Assembly (NCBI GenBank): GCA_021521415.1
Contig: JAIQDT010002846.1
Coordinates: 186,001 to 250,000, forward strand
From: Bidens hawaiensis
Lineage: Eukaryota > Streptophyta > Magnoliopsida > Asterales > Asteraceae
Direction of reading: 5' to 3'
DNA length: 64,000 nucleotides
Positions within the stretch are counted from its first letter, which is position 1. Each line of letters starts with the position of its first letter. The notes beneath the pieces were generated by a model, which saw only the letters and a list, made by a program, of their open reading frames with translations, did not search any database and was not told the DNA's origin. Positions 1-10,447 of this stretch are shown piece after piece. Both the position numbers and the translations under genes were made by a program.

Positions 1-1331
1 TCCCTCTTGTCACCTTCCCCGCGATTACGAACATCTTTTTGGGGCTGGGGTGAGCTTGGTTGCGCTTGTTTTTCCGCGGAAGAAAAACTTGTTGGCTGCA
101 ACCTGGACCATAGAGAGTTCTGTTTGGCCCTCTTCTCTTTGCTGCGCGGTGATTCTGCCTGATGCGCTCTTTCTCTTGCCCTATCTTGGGCAATCTGTTT
201 TTCATTTGTCGCGAAAACTCGCGATGCCTCCATTAACTTGGCCCACGTGGTGGGCATGCCATCTTTGCTCACGAGAGCTCGGCGGAGTTGATCACTGCGC
301 GCGCCTTGTATAAAGGCCACGCGCAGGAGCTGCTCAGTTATACCCCCGATTGCCAGGGACTCCTGATTGAAACGAGTGATGTAATCTTCAATCGTTTCAT
401 CATTCCTGCGTATGCAGTGCATGATGTCATCAGGATCGCGCGTGTGCCTGCGCTGCTGTACGAAGTGGGCTTGGAACTTTTCTAATAGTTCCTCGAACCC
501 ATCAATTTGCCCTGTCGGCAAGCTCTCGAACCATACCCGCGCTGCGCCCGTGAGGCAGCGAGCAAACATATGACACCATGTTGGCATCGTCCAGCTCTCT
601 AGGTTTCCCGTGTTATAGAAACCTTGCAAAAAGTCATCTGGATCTGTTGTGCCATCATATTTGCCCAGACCACTTGGCATCTTGGTCTTGTGCTGGATGG
701 GAGCCTACGCGATGCGCGCAGTAAACTTTGAGTGTTTTACCAGGATGGCTGGTCTGTAGGGCGTGGTTACGTCCACTTGCCCTCTGACCGGTGGGCTGTA
801 CGGCATGTGCAGATCCAGATCTGCTCTGGCTCCAGGCGCCATGTTCACAGGCGCGCGGAGCTGTGAGCCTCCTGCATGAGTATCCCGTGTCTTCCTCATG
901 CTATTCACTTCTTCATCACTGAACTCAGTGTGTGCAGTGTGAACAGAATGTCCTTCTTCCGGCGCGCGCGGCCTTTTTGTAGTCTGCTTATCAAAAGCTT
1001 GCCTTTGTGTTTGGTCGGCTAGCTTCTTCTGCTTGACCATTTCATTGTACTTTTCCATCAGACGCCGCTGCTCGTTTATGAGCCATTCATTCGGATCATT
1101 TGTTTCTTCTTCTGGACCCATTGGTCCTTTCAGTTTCGCGCCGGCCATATTTTGTAACGTGAGATCGTCTGGAGGAGTTTCAGTCTGGCCGTGAGGGGTT
1201 GTGACGAAGGGACGGTTGCTGGTGGTACGCGTAGAATCACGCGGAACCCTCAGAACCTGCTGTCCGTCGTTAACACCCTCACGTTCAATATCCTCCAGAG
1301 CTTGATCAACGTTACGAACGCCGGAAACCAT
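1..1331 (-). pseudogene. Ty3/gypsy gag, one in-frame stop, C-terminus outside the window
   Basis: Gag is the capsid polyprotein that packages retrotransposon RNA. On the minus strand one frame stays open from ATG at 1331 to base 1, except for a TAG at 705-707 (208 residues upstream of it). The N-terminal part is low in hydrophobics and charged. After the stop comes the usual plant retrotransposon-gag core, with the motifs FLQGFYN, LTGAARVWFESLP, YITRFNQE and WAKLMEASRVFAT. A Lys/Arg/Gln-rich linker follows up to the window edge, where a zinc knuckle would be expected. The start was chosen because it is the first ATG after the primer site and opens the long frame. One substitution accounts for the stop; readthrough is possible in principle, but I see nothing that supports it. 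Confidence 0.85.
705..707 (-). other. In-frame TAG in gag
   Basis: The triplet cta on the plus strand reads TAG on the coding strand. It falls between an RIA sequence and an APIQHK sequence, and gag homology continues in the same frame on both sides, so it is a nonsense change and not a domain end. Confidence 0.85.
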
Positions 1332-1385
1332 GGTGATTGATTTTTTTTTTTTTTTTATAGATCTGATGAGATCTGATTGCCGTTT

Positions 1386-1405
1386 GTAACAGTGGATGGC
1401 GCCAA
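1386..1405 (-). other. Primer-binding-like site of the gypsy element
   Basis: Directly inside the LTR, the minus strand reads TTGGCGCCATCC followed by ACTGTTAC. A TGGCGCC start right after the LTR is the usual primer-site form in many plant gypsy elements. I have not assigned the tRNA. Confidence 0.65.
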
Positions 1406-1791
1406 TGAAGAAACGTGGATCTACTCACTGGTAGCAGATCTACTTTCCTCGGGTGTGATTATACTATTTCACCGATGGTTCTTCTGGATCCGTGCTCTTC
1501 CACCTACAAAATGAACAGCGCCGTTACTTACCCCTCAGAAAGGGACAGAGGGGTCCTCTTTGGGGTAACCCTCCGGCGTGAGAATCAGTATATTGTGGAG
1601 AAGATGATAATGTATGTAAGGGAATCTCAAGAGTATTGCTTAATAGCTGAATACCCTCTGATTGTGAGACTATGTGTTTTGTATGTAACTGACTGTGAGT
1701 GAATGTAATTCAATAGGATTGAATGTGATATCACTGCCTGTAACTGTCAATGATTGAGTATGAATGTGTCATCAAAGTGGAGTTGATGCTG

Positions 1792-1799
1792 TATTTATA
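1792..1799 (-). promoter_or_regulatory. TATA box in gypsy LTR
   Basis: TATAAATA on the minus strand, about 390 bp before the LTR end, in the position expected for the U3/R promoter of an LTR transcribed toward gag. Confidence 0.55.
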
Positions 1800-2140
1800 A
1801 TGCCAGGGTTTCCACTGATTGGGCTCAACCTCGTTGGCCTCCTCCAATCGCACTGCGCCACGTGTCCTCTGGGACACCTGGCGCTTTCTCGTTGGTTGTA
1901 ATCTCGTGGTAACACATGTGTCATGCTGAGTTGTCGACCTTTCATTTGGCAGCTGTCAACATCAGCATATTCTTACTCCTTAAAAAGATGCCTTCTGGAA
2001 GGTTGTCTGATGTGCACAATCAAGGTTGCCCTAATCCTGATTTGGATAAGGACGAGGTTGATTATGTGCACGTATGATATGCGCCCACCCTGAGGATGTG
2101 CGAGGTCTTCTCTTTATTCTCACGCGCAGATATTTCATGC

Positions 2141-2322
2141 GCAGATGTGATATGCACGAGCATGTGATATGCGCCGCGCGCTGATGCGCTGCGCGCATAT
2201 GTGATGCGCGAGCATATGTGTGCCTGGGCAGATGTGATATGCACGGGCATGTGATATGCGCCGCGCGCTGATGCGCCGCGCGCATATGTGATGCGTGAGC
2301 ATATGTGTGCCTGGGCATATGA
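2141..2322. repeat. 88-bp tandem repeat in LTR U3, two copies
   Basis: The block starting GCAGATGTGATATGCACG is repeated with an 88-bp period (2141 and 2229), and a short third start follows. Units are rich in GCGC and ATATG, including GCCGCGCGCTGATGCGC. Such repeats in U3 often carry enhancer-like sites; that role is inferred. Confidence 0.75.
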
Positions 2323-2441
2323 TGCCTGAGCATGTTTTGTATGCGCCATGCGCATAGGTTTTGGCTTTGTGCCTTCATAATGTCTTTATCTTGTGGGTTG
2401 ACCCGCCTTGCTCGGTGTTGAGGTGGGTACATACCTCTTCA

Positions 2442-3102
2442 TTTATATTTAGCTTATTCATTTAAATAAATGTGAAGTAACATGAATAAAAAAATAGGAA
2501 TGCACGAATCCATTTTGTATTAAAGAGAAATATGGTTTCGGATTTTTTATTTGCTTTAGGCCTCCAAATTGTTTACGCCGCCACCATGACATAAATATCT
2601 CAAGATGACTAAAGCGTGTGTATACCAGTAACAACCACCTATCAACAACCACCTATCAAGATAACTTTCTATGCTCACAAATTAATACTATTTATCGGAA
2701 CAATGTTAAATGGTCACCTATAACTTCCTTCTATTTCTGTCACAACACCGGAAACCAAAGTGTCTGATGCCACACATGCCTGACCCAATACAAAGCTTAT
2801 GGTATCCATTTTCTCCTCATGAATTATGTATGATCTAGCAAGGCTTATTACCAGACCATGTATCGAAAAACCATTAGCGCCATACCCGACTATGAACACA
2901 CCGTGGCTCACGTGCTTCTTCGAGCAGATTTACAAACACGACACCCCGCTGATGTAGCTTTGCATGGACACCAGGTTCGACCCAACTGCAACAAACCAGG
3001 CTTTGTGTTCAGTCATGATATAAACAAACAAAAACAAAAACACTTGTACACAATAAAATATTCTTAGGACCCGAGAACTGACCCTATTGTAAATAGCCGG
3101 AT
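2442..3102. other. Spacer with a protease exon relic
   Basis: AT-rich spacer outside the LTR. Apart from the cysteine-protease relic at 2863-2985, I see no gene. Sequence just beyond the relic (2714-2862) stays open on the minus strand, but no longer matches the protease. Confidence 0.5.
2863..2985 (-). pseudogene. Papain-family cysteine protease exon relic (RD19/cathepsin-F-like)
   Basis: On the minus strand a splice-acceptor-like TTTGTTGCAG (ending at 2986) is followed by about 41 codons that read GSNLVSMQSYISGVSC, a stop, then ICSKK and SHGVFIVGYGANGF. In the plant RD19-like papain family the segment QxYxGGVSCPYIC...HGVLLVGYG holds the catalytic His, and the HGVFIVGYG here matches it. The TAA falls right after the conserved Cys. 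Similarity stops after GANGF: the following KPYWIIKNSWG block of the family is absent. I see no other exon nearby, so this is an isolated, dead fragment of a host gene. Confidence 0.7.
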
Positions 3103-3110
3103 CCGATTAG

Positions 3111-3996
3111 CAGGGTCGTCCCCTAAAATACCGGAAAAGAAATGGGCCGGGACATAGAAAACAAAAGGCCTATAATACAAACTCAAAAACTCTTATATAA
3201 TTTAGTCAAATGTGATATAATTAATAATAAACAAAACAAAAGTTTTTTAGCAAACTGATCTAAAATACTTAAACAAATCGTGATGCTCTTCTAGCTAGCA
3301 TTTTTAGAAGCAAAGTCTTCGATCAACTCTTTGTAATCCATGGTCTCTAATACATCGTTCTAAATTTGTGTCTTTCTTAGCTATTTTTCTATTTTCCTCT
3401 TTTACGTTCTTGACTACCGGATAACCTGACAAGTATTAGGCTTAGGCGGTATAACATCTAAAAAAAACACTTAACATAAAAATTGATTCATTGAAAATTT
3501 GATTAGCATCACTCATGATGACTGATGCAATACTAATTTAAAATGTTTCACGTGTATACTTTTTGGTCTTTCAGCTTTAATATTGAAACTTTTGTCACAA
3601 AAACTTTTATTGTAACATATCGAACTGGTACCGATCGACTTCCTGCCACAACGCACGATAGCGTTTGAACATGTAATGCATTTAAAACGCTTCGCCGCAA
3701 CGCGCAAACAGATATACTTGTTATCATACAATCATGAGACATTTTAAGTACCAGACTTATTTTGAGTTCATATGGATGAAGCTTGGCTTTGCTTTATCTT
3801 GATTTTACTCAATATCACACTTATTTTGACCGGCTAACAATACTTGTTTTTATATAAATGCAGCGCGGTGGCATAAATGATGGGTCGTTACAAGAACCTA
3901 TGCCTAAAAATACATATATGTATAAATGAAATTTAAAAATCCACGGGCCCATATAAGGGAGTGGGCCCGGGACCTGAGCCCTCCCAGCCGGCCCTG
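3111..3996. mobile_element. Non-autonomous hAT-type element with 8-bp target duplication
   Basis: The ends are CAGGGTCGTCCC (left) and, inverted, CAGGGCCGGCTGG (right). Flanks are CCGATTAG at 3103-3110 and CTGATTAG at 3997-4004, an 8-bp duplication with one mismatch, as expected for hAT. The interior is AT-rich with no transposase I can recognise. Confidence 0.65.
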
Positions 3997-4004
3997 CTGA
4001 TTAG

Positions 4005-4887
4005 AGTCGGGATTTACGGGTCTCACCCGGTTTATGTTCACCCCTACTTTAAGGGTATATATATTATAGAAAACACATTTAAATTTAGAGAATTTTATAA
4101 AAGTATAATGGTTTTAGTTTATCTACACACTTGTCATGTTATATGCTATTGTAAACAAAAGAACACAAACCTGACAAAAAAAACTAAAGCACTCGAGATC
4201 GGTGTTTGGAAAAAAAAGATAAGTTTTTAAAATGGTAAAGCTTTGGAATGGATTTGATATTAACTAATATTATCTAAAAACCGAATTCGATTATCTGAAT
4301 CGGAATCGAATCATAATGAACTATATAAGAAATAGTATGTCTAATTTATTATATATTTGAAATTTGATCATCATTAGAAATAGAGTTGAGTGTTTGATGT
4401 TTTATGTTGGTTTTTCTGTGGTTTAAGAAATGAGTTTAGGGTACACCCCAACAAGTAATTAATGACTAGGTATGCAATTATAATTGAGCATGGCATTAGG
4501 ATTATCATGACTCATCACATACCCGACACAATACAAAGAAACTAGCTATACCAACTAGCTTTTAATCAAGTGATCATGGGTTCTAATCCCACAATCTTAC
4601 GATAGTTTTATTAATTTTTAATAATTTTGCCTAACAAATACCGTTAAAAGAACTCTAGATTTGCTGATTTTCTACCATTTTTTTTTTTTTGCGAAAACTA
4701 AAACGATGGTACTGTAGCCCAAGTCTAAGGTGGAAATATGTTCATGGGCTACTATAGACATGGGCTTAATTAATAAAAGGAAATCCAACATGTGTCTATG
4801 GGTTTGGACTTTGGAGAACATTTGAGAATTGAGACAGAAAGCTGAAAGCATGTGTTAAATCTAACTATTATATTAAATCTAATCTAA
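4005..4887. other. Spacer between hAT and Helitron
   Basis: AT-rich. A TTCACCCCTA terminus at 4037-4046 looks like the right end of another hAT-type element into which the 3111-3996 element may have inserted, but I could not find its left end. A T-tract at 4678-4690. No gene seen. Confidence 0.4.
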
Positions 4888-5224
4888 TCTAACTATTATA
4901 TTAAAGCAATATATAATTTTCACATGACATTTAACGAAGTTATCCATATAGGATTCCACCTTAACAATTTTTAAAATTATAATTTACACATAATAAGCTA
5001 TTTAATTTTAATACTATTACTATTTATATAATTACTAACAAAGTTACAAATATAACTTTAAATATTGTATTAAATGAGGTTTTTATATATTTATAAATTG
5101 TAAAATTTTATTTATCATTATTTATTCTTATGAATTCATAAGGTATACTATTATATCTAATACTAAATTTAATTTTTTGTTGCATTTCTTTAACCACCCG
5201 TGTATTACACGGGCTATATCCTAG
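4888..5224 (+). mobile_element. Short non-autonomous Helitron (337 bp)
   Basis: It starts TCTAACTATTATATTAAAGC and ends with CTAG at 5221-5224. A near-terminal hairpin, CCCGTGTATTACACGGG (5197-5213), lies 7 bases before CTAG. It is flanked by A (4887) and T (5225), as Helitrons insert between A and T. There is no coding capacity. The 5' terminus is partly duplicated just upstream (4859-4880). Confidence 0.8.
5197..5213 (+). other. Helitron 3' hairpin
   Basis: A seven- to eight-base stem of CCCGTGTA with TACACGGG, close to the CTAG end. This is the structure that defines Helitron 3' ends. Confidence 0.8.
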
Positions 5225-7209
5225 TGTTAATATAAACTAAACCAGTTTCGGATCAAACCCGAGTGTACTTAACCTGGAACGGGATCCGCTGTACCTAACC
5301 CGCGGGTACAAACCAGGTTTCACTTCCTCAGAGAAATCGTATCTGGATCCGGAACTAAAATAGACCACTGAAACTTGTTCCTACCCGATTAGGCTTCCCA
5401 AAAAAACCCGGTTTGTGCACTCTATGTTAATTACACATGATGTGTACCTTAATATAAAATTGCTTGTTCGAGTGTGTCCATGGTGTGTAGCCCAAATATT
5501 AATTGTTTAGTTGGGTATGTACAATAATTATATAAAATTACTTCCTTATTTTCAACCGTATTGAATATTTGTTCGTGTGAGAAGAAATTCTTGCTTCGTT
5601 ATTTTCAACCAAGTTGAATATTACAATAGTTGTTTTTTGCCACGAAACTATTTCTACCACATATATGGAGTTGGAGTTCGTTTTTATTTTTGTTTTGTGC
5701 ATTTGAGACCATTACTGGTCATGATTATGTATATATTTGAATTTTGGTATATGTTATTTGAAATTGGATGATCAATATCAAATTGATAATGCATCTGAAC
5801 AAAGTTTTCAATATAAAATCCCTAGTCTTGTACTTGCAAACATTTAAACTCATCATATCATTTTTAAAGGGGCAAACACCATATCATTGGACCACTAGAT
5901 CATGAGAATTTATCTTTTTAAATGCTTAACGATGACAGAAGAAACAAACACGTAAACCATTCTTCTAGCATTACCAAAAGGGAAAGAATCACCCTTGAGT
6001 CTTCTTTGTCTTCGCCTAACTTAGAATTTTCATCTAGCCTCGTTTGATTCTTAACGTTACGACATCAAATATACTCTATATGATGTCACGATTATATTCC
6101 AATTGAAGGTTGACAAACATCCTCATGTTATATTCCGTTTGCACTTATCCATATTGGTTTTCATGTTCCATAACATTTGGTTGCCATTAGGTCATGTTGA
6201 TGATGCTATTATTACACAAACCACAAGATATTCTACCATGTTAAAGTTTTGTGGAATGCATAGTCGTTCATATCATATGTTCAATAAAGAAATTAGCAAA
6301 GTTGTATCGAAATATGTTTTTATATTCAATGTTCGTATTGTACATGGTACACCTCTACATAGTATTGTAAAAATTGTTAGGCGCTAGTCGGACGATGGGA
6401 TAGAAATTAGCAATTAATTAGGATTAATCGGATTAAAATTTGTATATAATTTGTCAAATATACGTACATATACCAAAATTTATATATAAAATTCTCATTT
6501 TAATTAATTTTGAACAAATAACAATTAATCGGTGGAGTGTCGACTAGCGACTAATATCACGCCTTTGCATCACACCACCTGAACGGGACACAAATTTATC
6601 CCAGGCCCATTAGTTTCACCATATTTGCATATATCTTGACTGTTGTTACTAGAAAAGCCGACAACAAACAACAAAATAAATTTTGATAAAACCCTAACGA
6701 GTGTTTATACCAAGACTTAATTTTTTATTTTATTTTTGGCACTTCATCAAAATCAAGAAGAATACACACATTCATATGATTATAAAAGTTGGAATAACTC
6801 CCGAAATAAGTGTAATCCTAATTATAGAATGGAAACTTTTGTTTAAAACAAGATAAAATCTTACAATACCTATAACTCTATAAAATATGCCTAAGAGTTG
6901 TAATGTTTCGAGTTTTTGATCATTAAATCCTTTTATATCATAAAACACCTCACTTCATGATGACAATAGAAATGAAGGCTGGAGTCAAATAAGACTATGG
7001 GCGTGGTTTTCACTCTTACGATTATCACATACTCATATTAGTGTCACATTAATTTTCACTCCTTAAACCAGACATAGAAATGGTCTCTAACTTTCCACAA
7101 CCCTTCATCCAACCATTTCTTTTTTATTTTCTTATTTTTTTTATTTACAAATAACGTTATAATGTTTAAAAATTTATGTAATAAAAGATAATTATAGCTT
7201 AAATAAACT
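5225..7209. other. AT-rich spacer
   Basis: No gene recognised. 5240-5400 is GC-richer with repeated ACCCG/CGGGT-like words and may be an old hAT fragment. The open frame at 6103-6387 (94 codons, plus strand) has no similarity that I recognise and has AT-rich codon use like the spacer. Confidence 0.4.
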
Positions 7210-7219
7210 ATGTTCATTA
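7210..7219. repeat. Left target duplication ATGTTCATTA
   Basis: This 10-bp sequence is repeated exactly at 7551-7560, on the other side of the MITE at 7220-7550. Confidence 0.85.
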
Positions 7220-7550
7220 GGGGAGGGATATTTTGAGAACCATGTTGAGTTTTAAGAACTTAAGAACTCAATTCTAGGCAACACATTTAATTAAATTGAT
7301 TGAAATATGTGGTTGAGATTAAATATGGCAAAAAAGTCAAAGTAGGAGAGAGAATAAATATGTAAGAGGTTACACTAACTTTTACGTCCGTTACACATGT
7401 GTAAAAAGTCGACTCGGTGCGTAAAAAATCATGTAATTTTTTTACGTGTATGTAACTTACATATATTACGCATTGTGTAAAAAAAATCAAAAAAAAAAAA
7501 ATCATTACACTGAGTTCTTAAAACTCAAAGAGGTTAATTGAAATCTCCCC
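7220..7550. mobile_element. Mutator-like MITE with perfect 10-bp target duplication
   Basis: It starts GGGGAGGGATATTTTGAG and ends with a sequence whose complement begins GGGGAGATTTCAATT. Inside both ends lies TTGAGTTTTAAGAACT in inverted orientation, giving imperfect terminal inverted repeats of about 40 bp. The flanks ATGTTCATTA at 7210-7219 and 7551-7560 are identical. A 9-11 bp duplication is typical of Mutator-like elements. The interior is AT-rich and has no transposase. Confidence 0.85.
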
Positions 7551-7573
7551 ATGTTCATTAATAGTTAAAATAA

Positions 7574-8124
7574 GGGAAAATGACTAAAATGACCTATATA
7601 ACCAACCACATTCCTTAACTAACCCTTCAATTCCACAAATACTCAAAATGGCCCTTTCAAGAACGGTCGAACCGACCGTTTAGTTTTGTTGTATGACGAT
7701 TTATGAAACCAACAAGACCTTGACACCTATCCTTAAAACAATAAGATATGCCATTCTACTAATCTATTATGTTGGCCAACTAATTTATTATGTAGGCCGA
7801 CCAATCTATTTGGTCAGCCCTTTGTTTTAAAAATAAATCATTTTGTGAAATACCCGACCGAATAGATCAGCTGACCGATGGAATAGATCAGTCGACTGTC
7901 GAAATAGATCACTTGGTCGACAGAATAAATCAGTAGGATGACAGATCTTGTTTATTTTGAGGACATGTATCAAGATCTTATTGGTTTTATAAAGTGTCAC
8001 ACGATAAGAACTAAACGGTTGGCCCGACTATTCTTAGAGTCGCCATTTTGGGTATTTAAAGAATTGAGAAGCTAGTTAAGAAATGTGGTTGGTGAAATAA
8101 GCCATTTTATTCTTTCTTTTTCCC
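7574..8124. repeat. Foldback element, arms across its whole length (551 bp)
   Basis: The left arm (GGGAAAATGACTAAAATG..., then ACCAACCACATTCCTTAACT) is matched in inverted order by the right arm (AGTTAAGAAATGTGGTTGGT ... CCC). Inner blocks such as CAACAAGACCTTGACAC and GATCTTATTGGTTTT also pair. The centre repeats a GAATAGATCAG(C/T) word several times. This fits a Mutator-like MITE; flanking ATTAATAG/ATTAGTAA is only a weak duplication. Confidence 0.7.
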
Positions 8125-8753
8125 ATTAGTAATAATAACAAGAATAAATATAATAACAATTGAAAAGAATTCATACTAAATAAAATATGATAATAAATCA
8201 GAGAAACCTAATATTGATCGTTGTGTTGAATTGCGACAATATGTTTCGCATCCTTATCAATTTGCAGAAATAACCATTTGTTCATTCGGAATTGTTATAG
8301 AATCCCATTACCATGTACGAAGTCCTCGACAAAGTAGTCATGAACCAAACGATAATGGGCAACTTCATGATATGATTTATTTCGCCCTTATTGCGTATAA
8401 TTTTGATTAAAGAGGAAATGATTCTACTAATAAATAATGATGTTATCCGACAAATGAAGATGTTGAAGCGGGGGATTCTTTCGATAGTTTCTAGTGTAAA
8501 AAATTGACTTCTAGAATTCTTATAGAGTTTGAAAAAGGTTTTTAATATTTGTATATTATAGTTGTTAAAACAGTCAAAATTTATGAGAGAACACTAAGTG
8601 AAATCATGCCCATGACTCACTACTATGGTTTATGCTGCATAGGCACGATGTTTCACATGTGGCCACTATGCCACACCATCTAACGTAATGAGGCATGATG
8701 ACCATCCTGGATGGTTTAAATGTGTGATAAAAATGTTTTTATTAGTATATTGA
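8125..8753. other. Spacer
   Basis: AT-rich, no gene recognised. Its last bases, ACCAA at 8754-8758, are the left target duplication of the composite element that follows. Confidence 0.45.
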
Positions 8754-8758
8754 ACCAA
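8754..8758. repeat. Left target duplication ACCAA
   Basis: ACCAA directly precedes the LTR start TGTAACATTTC and is found again at 16849-16853, directly after the LTR end GGTGTGACA. It marks both limits of one insertion event. Confidence 0.85.
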
Positions 8759-9303
8759 TGTAACATTTCGGATTTTCCGAACCCGTTTTGGTTTATGTTT
8801 AGCCGAACCGGGATCACTTTTAGATCTTTATTATTCATTAAGCAATTATTATTTATAAGTATTAAATTTCTTATGTTCACTTTAAGCCCTCATACTTTAT
8901 TCGATGCTCATTCCTTAATTATTTTAAAGAAACTCCAATAAATGGCAAATATACAAACTATAGGGACCAAACATGCAACAAATGACAATGTTTCTCTCCG
9001 GTGGCCAGAGCGTCGCGCGACGGATGGCTCCAAGGCTGCCGCACGGCGTGGTGGTGGTGCTGGGCAGATTCCTAACTCAATCTCGTTTCCTTTGTTCGTT
9101 TATGGTATAAAATCGTTTATATAAAGCATAACCGAGAGAATTAAGGAACAAGTAAACATATTATAACTAAGATACAAGTCTAAATTCGTTTCCCCCTGCC
9201 CAAGATCAAATATTTATGAATATTTCGATGGTTCTTTCATTTAAATCATATATTCTTACCTAAACGAGTAAAAAGCCCATAATTAGTTTGTTTTTGCTAT
9301 TCT

Positions 9304-9310
9304 TATATAA
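9304..9310 (+). promoter_or_regulatory. TATA box of the X LTR
   Basis: TATATAA. The same spot in the solo copy reads TATATAAA (51673-51680), so the box is conserved between LTR copies. Confidence 0.55.
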
Positions 9311-9980
9311 GCAAGCCTCATTCATCTGCCATAAAACTTTGCATTAACCCTAAAAAGCATCTCTCAGCCATCATCCCTCTGTCCATCTCGTATTCTCTCG
9401 ATTTTTGGCTATTTTGTTGAAGACATACTCTTAGACGTTTGACTTTGCATGCGTGTGGACCGTTGACTCGTCATATCTCCTTGTTCTTTCTCTTTCCGAG
9501 TAAGTTGTAAACTGTTGAATCATTCATATACATTCCATAGTCAATAACTTTCAATCAATTTCAGTGGTTGAAGGGTGTTGACTGGTCAATTCGTTGAAAA
9601 ACTCGTTAAAGGGCAAAACAGTCAACAAGTTTGACTTAACGTTTTCTCATACTTCTGGTCGGATTCAACGTTCAGTCCAGAACACTTTTATTCTCGTAAC
9701 GAAATTTTATGGCTACTAACCAAAACAATACTTCTGAATCGCTGTTCGGATTCTGGTTAGTACCAGCTCGTTTAAATTTTAAAACAAATATAACTTGAAT
9801 TCTAAACGTCCGTTTGGATTGATTCCAACGAAAACAAGTTTGTTTTTATTTATATTATCATATCTCAAAGATTCATATTCTGATTTGTTCATATCGTTTG
9901 ACGTATGGTGGACGACTCACTTATTCGTATTTATTCGCTTGTCATTAATCTAAGGTGAGTTTATCATTCCCCTATTTTAC

Positions 9981-10110
9981 CAACTTTTCTAAATGGTTTG
10001 GGGACATATGCATACATATTCGTATTTCATACTATATATATATATCAACTTTTCTAAATGGTTTGGGGACATATACACACATATTCGTATTTCATACTAT
10101 ATATATATAT
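9981..10110. repeat. 65-bp tandem duplication inside the X LTR
   Basis: CAACTTTTCTAAATGGTTTG begins at 9981 and again at 10046. The other X copies (15757-16848 and 51146-53045) have it once, so it arose in this copy, probably helped by the (TA)n tracts at its ends. Confidence 0.8.
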
Positions 10111-10447
10111 ACGTGTAATTGTGTGTGACTTAATCAAACATACGTGTTACATGCTTACTTGTGTTAATATTCGTTCATTCATACATTGTGTTATTATTCA
10201 TTCATTCGTATATTCGGAGGGGGTCCAACGTATTCCCATGTTATTGACCAACGCCCGATTCGCTTGGCGACGGTGTACATACTTGTTTATGGTTTGATTA
10301 CATTTACCGCATTTATCACGTTATGCTTATTTATATTGACATGCAAAACTGGTGATATCTTCACTCAACTTTGTGTTGACAAACTCTGTTTTTCTACGCA
10401 TATGCAGGTTGCTTGAATTGAAGTTTGGATATTTAGTCTATGGATAA

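Larger units (their letters stand above)
1..2441 (-). mobile_element. Ty3/gypsy LTR retrotransposon, 5' part (runs off the window)
   Basis: This is the left end of a retroelement read on the minus strand: a complete 5' LTR (1406-2441), a primer-binding-like site (1386-1405) and gag (1331 down to base 1). Pol and the 3' LTR lie outside the window, so its target duplication cannot be tested. The LTR limits rest on matching terminal TGAAGA...TCTTCA sequences and on the primer site that directly abuts them. Gag is open except for one internal stop. Confidence 0.8.
1406..2441 (-). repeat. 5' LTR of the gypsy element (1,036 bp)
   Basis: On the minus strand it begins TGAAGAGGTATG and ends GTTTCTTCA, so the ends form a short inverted repeat (TGAAGA/TCTTCA) with the canonical TG...CA. 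A TATA box lies at 1792-1799, and an 88-bp tandem repeat occupies the upstream (U3) part. Short reading frames inside it are products of the repeat and are not genes. Confidence 0.75.
8759..10438 (+). repeat. X-family LTR, 5' copy, 3' end missing
   Basis: It starts TGTAACATTTCGG and matches the solo LTR at 41077-53045 along its length, including the TTGACTTTGCATGCGTGTGG block and GGTGATAT...CTCAACTTT near the end. It breaks off after GGATATTTAGTC, about 200 bp before the LTR end known from the other copies. TATATAA at 9304-9310 is the likely promoter TATA box. A 60-codon open frame within it (8942-9124) is not a gene. Confidence 0.8.

Noticed and set aside
705..1331. 208-codon minus frame as a stand-alone host gene
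   Set aside because: It is the N-terminal part of retrotransposon gag; homology continues in the same frame past the TAG.
2031..2432. 97- and 133-codon frames rich in Ala/His/Arg
   Set aside because: They are produced by the 88-bp LTR tandem repeat.
4570..4600. GGTTCTAATCCCA, B-box-like
   Set aside because: No A box at the right distance and no tRNA fold, so neither a tRNA nor a SINE can be supported.
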